The position numbers and the translations under genes were made by a program. The notes under the pieces are model-generated. The model was not told the origin of the DNA. It ran no database searches and saw nothing but the letters and a program-made list of their open reading frames with translations. From Solimonas aquatica (GTDB taxonomy: Bacteria; Pseudomonadota; Gammaproteobacteria; Nevskiales; Nevskiaceae), in NCBI RefSeq assembly GCF_900111015.1, contig NZ_FOFS01000001.1, positions 186,001 to 250,000 on the forward strand: a stretch of DNA of 64,000 bases, given 5' to 3'. Shown one piece after another: positions 9,455 through 17,579 of this stretch; position 1 is the first letter of the stretch; the number at the start of each line of letters is the position of its first letter.

Positions 9455-10623
9455 GGCGCGCTCGGCGTCGGCGCCGTGGCGCCGGCAGCATGGCGGGCGC
9501 GCTTGCCGCCGCCCTCATCGGTGCTCACCGCCTGACCATCCTTGAGTTGCTGCAGGCCGGAGGTGATCACCGTGTCGCCGGCATTGAGGCCCGAGAGAAT
9601 CAGCACCTGGGTGGCGGTGCGCGTGCCGGTGTCCACCGCCCGGCGCTCGGCCTTGCCCTGATGACCGAGCACGTACACGTTCTTCTTTTCCAGTCCCGGA
9701 ATCACCGCCGCCGCCGGCACCAGCAGGGCATCGCCGATTTCATCCAGCACCAGCTCCACGCTGGCAAAAGCGCCGGGCAGCAGCTGGCCCTTGGGGTTGG
9801 CGCAGACCGCGCGGATCAGCACCGTGCGCGTGGCGGCGTCGATGCGCGGGTCCACGGCATAGATGCGGCCCTGATGCCGGCCCGGCGTGCCGGCCACGCT
9901 GAACTGCACGGCGGCACCGCTGCGGATGCGCGAGGCATATTGCTCGGGCACCGAGAAGTCGATCTTGAGCTTGTCCAGACGCTGCAGCGTGGCCACACGC
10001 GTGGCGGCGTTCACATAACTGCCTTCGCTCACATAGCGCAGGCCCACCACGCCATCGAAGGGGGCGCGGATCTCGGTGCGCGCGATCTGCGCCTCGGCCA
10101 GATCGATCTCGGCTTTCTGCACCGCGACCTCGGCGCGCACATTGTCGTATTCCTCCGGCGAGACCAGGCCGCGATCCACCAGCGGCGCCACGCGCTGCTC
10201 GCGGGACTGTGCCAGCACCAGACGCTGGCGAGCGCGCTCGCGGGTGGCCTGCAACTCGGCGTCGTTGAGCTTGAGCAGCAGCGCGCCCTTGCGCACCGGC
10301 GTGCCTTCCGCAAAGTTGATGCGCACCACCTTGCCGCTGGTTTCGGCCTGCAGTTCCACGGCCTCTTCGGCGATCAGCGTGCCGGTGGAACTCAGGGTCT
10401 CGGTGAAGCGGGTGGGCTGCAGCTTGAGCGTGGATACCTTCAGCGGCCTGCCTTCGCCCTTGCCGCTCTTGCCCTCTCTGCTCTTGCCGCCGCCGTCCTG
10501 GCCGGCGCTGGCGGCGTTGCTCTCGCCGCCTTTGCCTTGCGCGTGCAGCAGCGGCAGCAGCTTGGGTACGGCCAGCAAGGCCAGCAGCAACACGAAGGCG
10601 GTGATCCAGGAAATCTTGCGCAT
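9451..10623 (-). CDS. RND efflux periplasmic adaptor (membrane-fusion protein)
   Basis: 390 residues with an N-terminal membrane anchor (WITAFVLLLALLAVPKLL), a Gly/Lys/Ser-rich linker, a lipoyl-like barrel half (ETSGKVVRINFAEGTPVRKG), a coiled-coil hairpin (about 125-190) and the second barrel half (IRAPFDGVVGLRYVSEGSYV). It links the inner-membrane pump to an outer-membrane channel. Its stop overlaps the permease start by ATGA, and its start is 12 nt after amidase 2. The C-terminal tail is basic and Ala/Pro-rich. Confidence 0.93.
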   Translation of the reverse strand: MRKISWITAFVLLLALLAVPKLLPLLHAQGKGGESNAASAGQDGGGKSREGKSGKGEGRPLKVSTLKLQPTRFTETLSSTGTLIAEEAVELQAETSGKVVRINFAEGTPVRKGALLLKLNDAELQATRERARQRLVLAQSREQRVAPLVDRGLVSPEEYDNVRAEVAVQKAEIDLAEAQIARTEIRAPFDGVVGLRYVSEGSYVNAATRVATLQRLDKLKIDFSVPEQYASRIRSGAAVQFSVAGTPGRHQGRIYAVDPRIDAATRTVLIRAVCANPKGQLLPGAFASVELVLDEIGDALLVPAAAVIPGLEKKNVYVLGHQGKAERRAVDTGTRTATQVLILSGLNAGDTVITSGLQQLKDGQAVSTDEGGGKRARHAAGATAPTPSAP

Positions 10624-10635
10624 GCGAAAAAAGGC

Positions 10636-12237
10636 TCAGGGCGAAGCAGGCAAGGGCGGCACACTGGCCGGCGCGCGGCGGTAATGCGTGGCCTGCTCGT
10701 AGGCATAGGCATAGGCCAGGATGCGCGCCTCGTCCCAGGCGCGGCCCAGAATCTGCAGGCCGGCGGGCAGGCCTTCACCCAGATAGCCGTTGGGCACCGA
10801 CAGCGCCGGCCACTGCAGGGTGCTGCCGACGAAAGTAAGGCTGCTGCCCAGCGCGGTGGGGCCGGCCTGCGTGCCGGTCCGCGGCTCGGCCACCATCAAC
10901 TGCGTGTTGCGATCGCCGTTGATCGCCGGCAGCTGCGCCCAGGTGGGAAACACCAGGGCATCGACCTTGGCGGCGTCCATCGCACGCGTGAAGGCCTCGC
11001 GATAGGCCTGTTCGGTTTTCAGGCCCTCGATGGTTTCCGGATCTTCCTTGACCGGTCTGGCGGCGGCGGCCTGATCGAAGCCGGCCTGATGCAGGGGATG
11101 CAGCAGCCTGGATTCGGCGATGGCCTGCACCGAAGGATAGGGAATGCCGGGATGCCGGGCGATGAACTGCGTCAGATCATCCTTGAAGCGCGCGGCGGTC
11201 TGCGGCGCGCGCGGCAGCGTGTCCAGTTCCGGCACCTGGAAGTCTTCCACCAGCACCGCTCCGGCGGCGCGCAGCTCCGCCAGGGTGCGCTGGAAATTGG
11301 CCAGCACGCGCGGATCGGTCTTGTCGGGCGTGAACACCTGCCGCAGCACCCCCAGGCGCGCGCCCTTGAGCGCATCGGCTTTCAGCCCCTTCGTATAGCT
11401 CGCCGCGATATGACCCTGCGCACGCGCGGTGGCGGGGTCTTGCGCATCGACGCCGGCCAGCACGTCGAGCAGCAAGGCTGCCTCATACACGCTGCGTGCC
11501 ATCGGCCCGGCGGTGTCGCGCACGCTGTTGAGCGGCACCATGCCGCTGCGCGAGACCAGGCCCACGGTGGGACGCAGCCCCACCAGCGCGTTATGCGCTG
11601 CCGGCATGCGCACGCTGCCGCCGGTATCGGTGCCGATGCCGAGGATGGCGAAGCTCGATGCCAGACCCGCGCCGGTGCCGCCGGAAGAACCGCCGGTGGC
11701 GTAGGCGGTGTTGTAGGGATTGCGCGCGAAGCCCGCGACCACCGAGTTGATGTTGTCACCGCCGCCGCGCGCGAATTCGGAGAGCGAAGCCTTGGCGATG
11801 ATGATGGCGCCGGCGGCGCGCAGCTTGCGCACCAGCGTCGCATCGCTGGCGGGATAGAAATTCTTCCAGCCCTGGAAGCCGGAACTCATCGGCAGGCCCA
11901 GGACATCGATGTTGTCCTTCACCAGCACCGGAATGCCGTGCAGCGGCCCGCTGAGCCTGCCGCTGCGCTTGAGCTGCGCGTCCAGCGCCGCGGCTTCCTC
12001 CAGGGCCTGGCCATTGACCGTGACCAGGGCGTTGATCAGCGGACCCTGCTTGTCATAGGCCGTGATGCGCGCCAGATGCGCGCGGGTGACTTCCACGGCC
12101 GTGGTCTTGCCGCTCAGATACGCGGCCTGCACGGCAGCGACACTGGTTTCCTCCACGGGAAACGCGGCGCGGGCGCTGGCGCTGAGCAGGATCGCGGCTG
12201 CCAGACACAGCCAGTTCGCCAATCGCGGGGTTCTCAT
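10636..12237 (-). CDS. exported amidase-signature family hydrolase (amidase 2)
   Basis: 533 residues with a Sec signal peptide ending near SASARAAFPVEET. It carries a complete amidase-signature core: catalytic Lys in GIPVLVKDNID, cis-Ser region in ATGGSSGGTGAG, nucleophile in GTDTGGSVRMPAA. The post-signal sequence FPVEETSVAAVQAA matches amidases 1 and 3 (P-F-A-V-E-E), which marks a shared subfamily. It is the first gene of the minus-strand operon amidase 2, adaptor, RND pump, amidase 1. The ATG at 12237 directly precedes the signal peptide. Confidence 0.92.
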   Translation of the reverse strand: MRTPRLANWLCLAAAILLSASARAAFPVEETSVAAVQAAYLSGKTTAVEVTRAHLARITAYDKQGPLINALVTVNGQALEEAAALDAQLKRSGRLSGPLHGIPVLVKDNIDVLGLPMSSGFQGWKNFYPASDATLVRKLRAAGAIIIAKASLSEFARGGGDNINSVVAGFARNPYNTAYATGGSSGGTGAGLASSFAILGIGTDTGGSVRMPAAHNALVGLRPTVGLVSRSGMVPLNSVRDTAGPMARSVYEAALLLDVLAGVDAQDPATARAQGHIAASYTKGLKADALKGARLGVLRQVFTPDKTDPRVLANFQRTLAELRAAGAVLVEDFQVPELDTLPRAPQTAARFKDDLTQFIARHPGIPYPSVQAIAESRLLHPLHQAGFDQAAAARPVKEDPETIEGLKTEQAYREAFTRAMDAAKVDALVFPTWAQLPAINGDRNTQLMVAEPRTGTQAGPTALGSSLTFVGSTLQWPALSVPNGYLGEGLPAGLQILGRAWDEARILAYAYAYEQATHYRRAPASVPPLPASP

Positions 12238-12364
12238 GAAGGCCGGGAGCAGGGGTACAGTCAGTCAGACGGCCTGCGGGCCGCGCCCCCCCACCTCGCA
12301 GGCCACGGTCGGGGCCGCCGGCTGCGGCACGTCTGAGCAGGCATCGCCATCACCGGTGCCGCTC
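12238..12364. promoter_or_regulatory. divergent intergenic region between amidases 2 and 3
   Basis: 127 bp separate two outward-facing amidase genes, so this stretch must hold or lie close to promoters for both. I did not find convincing -35/-10 pairs or a clear operator palindrome. Confidence 0.4.
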
Positions 12365-14008
12365 ATGAACCGCTCTTTTCTCCGCTTCCTGTCCGGCGCC
12401 GGCCTGCTGGCGACGGCTGCCGCGCACAGCGCCATCGCCGCGCCGCCGTTTGCGGTGGAGGAGGCCGGCATCGCGCAGATTCAGGCGGCGGTGGCCGGCG
12501 GCACGCTCAGCTATGCGCAGCTCACGCAGGCTTATCTCGAACGCATCGCAGCCTACGAGGACGGCGGCCCGCGCCTGAATGCCATCCTCACGCTCAACCC
12601 CAAGGCGCAGGCCGAGGCAGCGGCCCTGGATGCGGAGCGCAAGCGCAAGGGCGCACGCGGACCGCTGCACGGCATTCCGGTGCTGCTCAAGGACAACATC
12701 GACACTGCGGATATGCCCACCAGCAATGGCTCGGCGATTCTGCGCAACGCGATTCCGCCGGATGATGCCTACATCACCCGCGCGCTGCGCGAAGCCGGCG
12801 CGGTGATTCTGGGCAAGGCGGCGATGGGTGAATTCGCCGGCGGCAGCTATAACTCGGTGGGCGGGCAGACCCTCAATCCCTACAACTTCAAGCGCCACAC
12901 CGGCGGCAGCAGCAGCGGCTCGGGCGCAGCGCTGGCGGCCAACTTCACGGTGCTGGCGGTGGGCACCGACACCAGCACCTCGGTGCGCGGTCCTTCTGCC
13001 TACAACGGCGTGGTCGGCATCCGCCCGACCACGGGCCTGATCTCGCGGGATGGCATCGCGCCGAAGAATCTCAACTTCGATTCGGCAGGCCCGATGGCGC
13101 GCAGCGTCAGCGACGCCGCGGCTCTGCTCAGCGTGATTGCGGGCGAAGACGGCGGTGCCGATCCGCTCAATGCCAGCGTGTGGCAGGAAATGGCCAGGCG
13201 CTATCCGGTGAAAAGCGGCCACATCGACTGGACGAAGTATCTGCAGGCCGGTGCACTCAAGGGCAGGAAGCTGGGCGTGATCCGCGACTTCTTTGGCGGC
13301 GATCCGCAGATCGATGCGCTGGCCGAGCAGGCCCTGGCGCAGATGCGCAAGCTCGGCGCCAGCACCGTGGACATTCATCTGGATGCGGCGTTTCTGGAGA
13401 AGTACGTGGGCGAGGGCAATCGCAACATCCGGCGCCTGTCGGATTATCGTTTCCGCCAGGACTGGGAGGCTTATCTGGCCAAGTTCGCCGATCCCACGCT
13501 GCCCAAGACCGTGGCGCAGATGGTGGAGATTTACGAAAAGGAGGTGATGAAGTCGCCGCTGCCGGTGGAAGACAGCGTGATGCGTCTGCTCAAGGCCTCG
13601 CTCACGACCTCGCCGGAGGCGCCCGAGTATCGCGAGTTCATCGAAAAGACACTGCCGCAGGCCACGCAGGACAAGCTTGCGCTGTTCAGCCGTTATGGTG
13701 TCGATGCGCTGGTGTTTCCGTACTTCGCCAGCTTCGCGCCGCCGATCAGGAATCCGGCCTACAGCATCGACGATCCCAGCTTCGTGAAATCGGAGGTGCC
13801 ACAGCCGGCGACGCTGGCTGGCTACAGTTCGGTGGGTTTCCCGTCGGTGGTGGTGCCCATGGGCTTCGGCAGTCAGGGTTTGCCGATGGACATTGGGTTT
13901 CTGGGCAAACCTTATGAAGAGGGACAGTTGATCGGTTTTGCCTATGCCTACGAGCAGGCCACGAAGTGGCGCAAGCCTTCGCCGCTGCTGCCGCCGTTGA
14001 AGCGCTGA
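12365..14008 (+). CDS. exported amidase-signature family hydrolase (amidase 3)
   Basis: 547 residues with a signal peptide (FLRFLSGAGLLATAAAHSAIAAPPF). Catalytic Lys lies in GIPVLLKDNID, cis-Ser region in HTGGSSSGSGA, and nucleophile region in GTDTSTSVRGPS, where S-T replaces the usual G-G before the Ser. The frame is open upstream to 12062, but the ATG at 12365 starts the signal peptide and the earlier part lies over the divergent amidase 2. It shares the post-signal P-F-A-V-E-E motif with amidases 1 and 2, suggesting duplication. Confidence 0.9.
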   Translation: MNRSFLRFLSGAGLLATAAAHSAIAAPPFAVEEAGIAQIQAAVAGGTLSYAQLTQAYLERIAAYEDGGPRLNAILTLNPKAQAEAAALDAERKRKGARGPLHGIPVLLKDNIDTADMPTSNGSAILRNAIPPDDAYITRALREAGAVILGKAAMGEFAGGSYNSVGGQTLNPYNFKRHTGGSSSGSGAALAANFTVLAVGTDTSTSVRGPSAYNGVVGIRPTTGLISRDGIAPKNLNFDSAGPMARSVSDAAALLSVIAGEDGGADPLNASVWQEMARRYPVKSGHIDWTKYLQAGALKGRKLGVIRDFFGGDPQIDALAEQALAQMRKLGASTVDIHLDAAFLEKYVGEGNRNIRRLSDYRFRQDWEAYLAKFADPTLPKTVAQMVEIYEKEVMKSPLPVEDSVMRLLKASLTTSPEAPEYREFIEKTLPQATQDKLALFSRYGVDALVFPYFASFAPPIRNPAYSIDDPSFVKSEVPQPATLAGYSSVGFPSVVVPMGFGSQGLPMDIGFLGKPYEEGQLIGFAYAYEQATKWRKPSPLLPPLKR

Positions 14009-14056
14009 AGCTGAGGCGCGGGCCGTGTTGACTCTTGTCGATGCCGGGCCATAACT

Positions 14057-14096
14057 GTACGGCGGGTTACGGCGCTTCGCGCCTAATCCGCCCTAC
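14057..14096. repeat. palindromic intergenic repeat (REP-like)
   Basis: A near-perfect hairpin in which GTACGGCGGGTTACGGCGC pairs with the mirrored GCGCCTAATCCGCCCTAC arm around a short TTC-type loop. The G-G-C-G-G-R-T-T-A arm resembles palindromic repeats that are common between genes in many proteobacteria. It lies between convergent genes and could also act as a bidirectional transcription stop. Confidence 0.55.
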
Positions 14097-14135
14097 GGTG
14101 CCGATTTGAGGCAGTGGTGCCCAGCGCGCTTCGGT

Positions 14136-14594
14136 TCACTCGCGTGTGCGGAACCTGCTGTGGCAGTTCTTGCAGGTTTCGCTGAGCCTGGCGAACTGTT
14201 GCTTCACCGCCGCCAGATCATCGCCGGCCGCGATGCGCGCAAGTTCATTGGCCTCCTTGTTGAAGGCGCCCGCCAGCTGCGCGGCTTCGGCCTGCTGCTG
14301 GAAGAACTCGGGCTTGAGCCGGCTCGGCCTCCAGCCGGTGCCTTGATCCGTGCCGGGGCCATAGAGTGAACCCAGGCCCGCGTTGGCGGCTGCAGCAATC
14401 GCATTGGCGGCGGCGCTGACCTGATCCTTGTTGTAGCGCTCGGCAGCATCGAGCTGGGCCTTGATGCGGGCGGTGTTCCAGCCGATGAAGGCATATGCGG
14501 ACTGCCGGTAGCGGATCTGGTCTTCGAGCGGACCGGCCAGCGAGGCGCTGCTCAGCAGCGCAGCGCAGAGCAGCAGACCGAGGGATTTTTTCAT
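14136..14594 (-). CDS. cytochrome c'-type monohaem protein
   Basis: 152 residues from the ATG at 14594, with a signal peptide (MKKSLGLLLCAALLSSASLA). The single haem motif CKNCH is near the C terminus (SETCKNCHSRFR), the hallmark of the four-helix-bundle cytochrome c' fold. The body is helical and Ala-rich, including paired residues typical of the family (YRQSAYAFIGWN). Periplasmic. Family members bind gases or carry electrons. It closes an operon after a cytochrome b561, a likely redox partner. An upstream in-frame ATG at 14615 is less likely. Confidence 0.85.
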   Translation of the reverse strand: MKKSLGLLLCAALLSSASLAGPLEDQIRYRQSAYAFIGWNTARIKAQLDAAERYNKDQVSAAANAIAAAANAGLGSLYGPGTDQGTGWRPSRLKPEFFQQQAEAAQLAGAFNKEANELARIAAGDDLAAVKQQFARLSETCKNCHSRFRTRE

Positions 14595-14636
14595 GGCGGG
14601 AATCCAGGGCTTCATCAGAGGAAAGAGATGCGTCGC

Positions 14637-15338
14637 TCACCAGGCCGGTGTGGCCACCGAGGCTTGCGGGGCAGGCGTACGAACCTGGCCCAGCTGCTGC
14701 ACGAAATAGACGCTGGCCAGCGCCAGCAGCAGCGCCAGCAACAGACGCCAGGCGGGCGCGGCTGCGACCCGCTCGCGGTTCAGGCGCTTGCGCAGACTGA
14801 GCATGGCCAGCAGCAGACGATGCTGGAACAGCAGTTCGTAACAGGCGATGGCCAGCAGATGCAGCATGATCATCGCCAGCAACGCGGAGGACAGGCGCTG
14901 ATGCCAGAGGCTCAAGGCATCGCTGTCGGCCTTGCTGAGCCAGGCGGCGAGCGGCCCGGCGAAGGCGATGTCGTCATTGGCACCCAGACCACTGAGCACC
15001 TGCGCGCCGAGCACAAAGAGCAGGCCCAGCACCGCCAGACCGGCCAGCGGGCTGTGGCCGACGCCTTGCCATTGCCCGGAGAAATAGCGGCGCAGCCGCG
15101 CGGGCGTGGGCCAGAAGCTGAGAAAGCGCGCGCTGCGCGTGCCGACCAGGCCCCAGAGCAGGCGAAAGCTCAGCAGCCCCAGAATCAACAGGCCGATGCG
15201 GCCGTGCCAGAGCGCATACGCGGCGCCGCCCCATTTGCCGCTGACGATGGCCGCCGTCACGCTCAGCAGCAGCAACCAGTGAAACAGTCGCAGCGGCAGA
15301 TCCCACACGGTGCGCCGCGAGCCGGACCCCGGACTCAT
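14637..15338 (-). CDS. cytochrome b561 / hydrogenase-type cytochrome b membrane protein
   Basis: 233 residues with four to five membrane helices. The opening TVWDLPLRLFHWLLLLSV is typical of diheme b-type cytochromes of the b561/HupC group; candidate haem-ligand His residues are in RLFHW, ALWHGR, SLWHQR and MLHLLA. It probably passes electrons between the quinone pool and a periplasmic haem protein, here plausibly the cytochrome c' encoded 42 nt downstream. It overlaps the peroxiredoxin gene by ATGA. Confidence 0.88.
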   Translation of the reverse strand: MSPGSGSRRTVWDLPLRLFHWLLLLSVTAAIVSGKWGGAAYALWHGRIGLLILGLLSFRLLWGLVGTRSARFLSFWPTPARLRRYFSGQWQGVGHSPLAGLAVLGLLFVLGAQVLSGLGANDDIAFAGPLAAWLSKADSDALSLWHQRLSSALLAMIMLHLLAIACYELLFQHRLLLAMLSLRKRLNRERVAAAPAWRLLLALLLALASVYFVQQLGQVRTPAPQASVATPAW

Positions 15339-15916
15339 GGATCCGCGCTGAGCTTCTGCACCGCAGCCAGCGAGGCGGCGACATTTTCCGCCGCGCCCAT
15401 GCCGCCGATCACCGAAGCGATGCGGCCCTGGCGATCGACAATGAAAGTCGTGCGCTCGGCAAAACCGTGGCCGATCTCGATGCCGCGCGTGTCCTTGCGT
15501 CCCGCCTGCGCCTCGCGAATGCTCAGCTCATAGCGCCGCGCGATGCGGCCATCGGCATCGGAGGCCACTGCCAGTTTGCCGGCGCAGTATTCGGGATCGG
15601 CGGAAAAATCATTCAGGCGTTCGATGCTGTCGAGCGACACGCCGATGACGCTGGCGCCGGCTGCCGCAAACTTGTCGAGGTTCACGGCAAAGCTGTGTGC
15701 CTGGACATTGCAGCCGCCGGTGTAGGCGGACGGATAGAAGTACACCACCACCGGGCCTTTCTTCAGCGCTTGCGCCAGCGAGTAATCGAAGGCCTCGCCG
15801 GCCATCGAGGCGCGTGCCTCGAACATCGGCGCGCTGGCGCCGACCGGCAAGGCGGCGAAGGCGGGCGCCGCAAGCAGCAGCGCGCAGAGCGTCAGGCAGT
15901 AGCGCCATGCGTTCAT
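15335..15916 (-). CDS. secreted peroxiredoxin (AhpC/TSA family)
   Basis: 193 residues with a signal peptide (LTLCALLLAAPAFA), so periplasmic. The peroxidatic Cys is in YPSAYTGGCNVQA, matching P-x-x-x-T-x-x-C. The thioredoxin-like core continues with VIGVSLDSIERLNDFS and ERTTFIVDRQGRI. It reduces peroxides with a thiol donor. It sits between the amidase 4 gene (17 nt upstream) and cytochrome b561 (ATGA overlap). A GGGGTGA sequence ahead of the ATG supports the start. Confidence 0.9.
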   Translation of the reverse strand: MNAWRYCLTLCALLLAAPAFAALPVGASAPMFEARASMAGEAFDYSLAQALKKGPVVVYFYPSAYTGGCNVQAHSFAVNLDKFAAAGASVIGVSLDSIERLNDFSADPEYCAGKLAVASDADGRIARRYELSIREAQAGRKDTRGIEIGHGFAERTTFIVDRQGRIASVIGGMGAAENVAASLAAVQKLSADP

Positions 15917-15933
15917 TGCGAATCACCCCTGGT

Positions 15934-17568
15934 TCAGAGCGCAGGTTTCTGCCAGCCGCCGAAGCGGCGTTCGATCTCGGCCATCGCCGCCAGCACCACA
16001 TCCTCGCGCCAGGGCTGGGCGGTGAACATCACGCCCAGCGGCATCTTCTCCGGCGAGGTGCCGGCGCGCAGCACACCGCTGGGCCAGCCGGTGAAGTTGT
16101 AGGTGGAGGTGAAGCTGTTGCCGCGCTTGCCTTCGTACTCGCGCGAGCCGATCACCGGCGCCGGCCCCAGTTGCACGGGGCTGACGATCAGATCGTAGTC
16201 CTTGACCCAGGCGATCATCTTCGCGCGCCAGGCATCGCGTTGTTCCAGCAGTTCGGTGTAATCCTCGGTCTTGAGCAGGGGATAATCGAAGCGGCGTGCC
16301 GGCCCGGGCACGGTGGTCTTGTACTTTTCCACCAGGCGCTTCTGCCAGGCATTGCCATCGCCCTCGCGCAGGCGCGTGGAAATATCGTTGATGGCCAGCA
16401 GTTCGGGCGGTCGCGCCTCGCTCACCTGGCAGCCCAGGCTCTGCAGATGCTTCACGCAGGACTGCACGGTGGCGATCATTTCCGGCGTAGGCTTGGCGGC
16501 TTCACCTTTGTCATCGGCGCCGAAGTCGGTGTACCAGGCCACACGCAGTGATTTCACATCCACCTTCGCCGGATCCGGCCAGGGCATGGGCGCGATGAGC
16601 GCGTCCTTGTCATCGGGGCCGGCGATGATCGGCAGCAGCAGCACCAGGTCTTCCACATAGCGCGCCAGCGGGCCGCCTTGCTGATAAGCGTCGAACACGC
16701 CGCCGTAATCGACGATGTGTCCGGTGCGCGGCACACGGCCGGTGGTGGGCTTGATGCCGGCGATGCCATTGGCATGCGCGGGGCCGCGGATGGAACCGCC
16801 GAAGTCGGTGCCGATATCGAAGGGCGAGCCGCCCGCCGCGACGATGGCGCCGCCGCCACCGGTGGAACCCAGCGTGGAGCGCGTCACGTCGTAGGGGTTC
16901 TTCGACATGCCGTAAATCAGGTTCGCGGTGGTGCCCAGGCCGGCGATGCCGCCGATGGTGAACTCCGACGTATTGGTCTTGCCCAGCAGAATCGCGCCGG
17001 CGGCGCGCAGACGCGCGACCACCGTGGCGTCGTGCTCGGGAATGAAGTTGGCGCGGCCCTGTGTGCCGCCGGTGGAGATCACGCCGGCGGTGTCCCAGGA
17101 ATCCTTGATGGTCATCGGCACGCCGTGCAGCGGACCCAGCAGCTGGCCGCGCGCCAGCGACGCATCGGCGGCATCGGCTTCCTGATAGGCGCGTTCGCGG
17201 CAGAACTGCACCACGGCATTGATCTTGGGATTCACCGCGTCGATGCGCGCGTAGAACGCCGCCACCAGTTGCCGCGCGCTGACGCGCTTGTCGCGGACCA
17301 GCTGCGCGAGCTTGCTCGCCGACAGGAACACCAGATCGTCCGGCGCCGCCGGCAGGCTCAGCGTCGGCGCTGCCGCACTGCCGCCCGGCGCAGGCTTGTC
17401 GCAGGCGGCAAGGCTCAGGGCGCCGACACCGGCGGCGCCCAGCAACAGCGCGCGTCGTGAAGGATTTCCTGCGTGCGGCGTCTGCGCCGTGCGCGCGGCC
17501 GCGGTCTGGGCGGGCGGCGCGGCGGGCGTCTGCGTATCGGTGATGGCCGGGGCTTCTTGCGTGTGCAT
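15934..17568 (-). CDS. Tat-exported, FAAH-like amidase-signature hydrolase (amidase 4)
   Basis: 544 residues. A long polar N terminus leads to a twin-arginine signal (SRRALLLGAAGVGALSL) and a lipobox-like LAAC, so probably a Tat-exported lipoprotein. Catalytic Lys lies in GVPMTIKDSWD, cis-Ser region in GSTGGGGA (second Ser replaced by Thr), and nucleophile in GTDFGGSIRGPAH. The following GIKPTTGRVPRTGHI resembles fatty-acid-amide-hydrolase-type enzymes. An AAGGAGA sequence precedes the ATG at 17568. It shares motifs with amidase 5, which ends 11 nt upstream. Confidence 0.92.
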   Translation of the reverse strand: MHTQEAPAITDTQTPAAPPAQTAAARTAQTPHAGNPSRRALLLGAAGVGALSLAACDKPAPGGSAAAPTLSLPAAPDDLVFLSASKLAQLVRDKRVSARQLVAAFYARIDAVNPKINAVVQFCRERAYQEADAADASLARGQLLGPLHGVPMTIKDSWDTAGVISTGGTQGRANFIPEHDATVVARLRAAGAILLGKTNTSEFTIGGIAGLGTTANLIYGMSKNPYDVTRSTLGSTGGGGAIVAAGGSPFDIGTDFGGSIRGPAHANGIAGIKPTTGRVPRTGHIVDYGGVFDAYQQGGPLARYVEDLVLLLPIIAGPDDKDALIAPMPWPDPAKVDVKSLRVAWYTDFGADDKGEAAKPTPEMIATVQSCVKHLQSLGCQVSEARPPELLAINDISTRLREGDGNAWQKRLVEKYKTTVPGPARRFDYPLLKTEDYTELLEQRDAWRAKMIAWVKDYDLIVSPVQLGPAPVIGSREYEGKRGNSFTSTYNFTGWPSGVLRAGTSPEKMPLGVMFTAQPWREDVVLAAMAEIERRFGGWQKPAL

Positions 17569-17579
17569 GCGCGTCTCCT

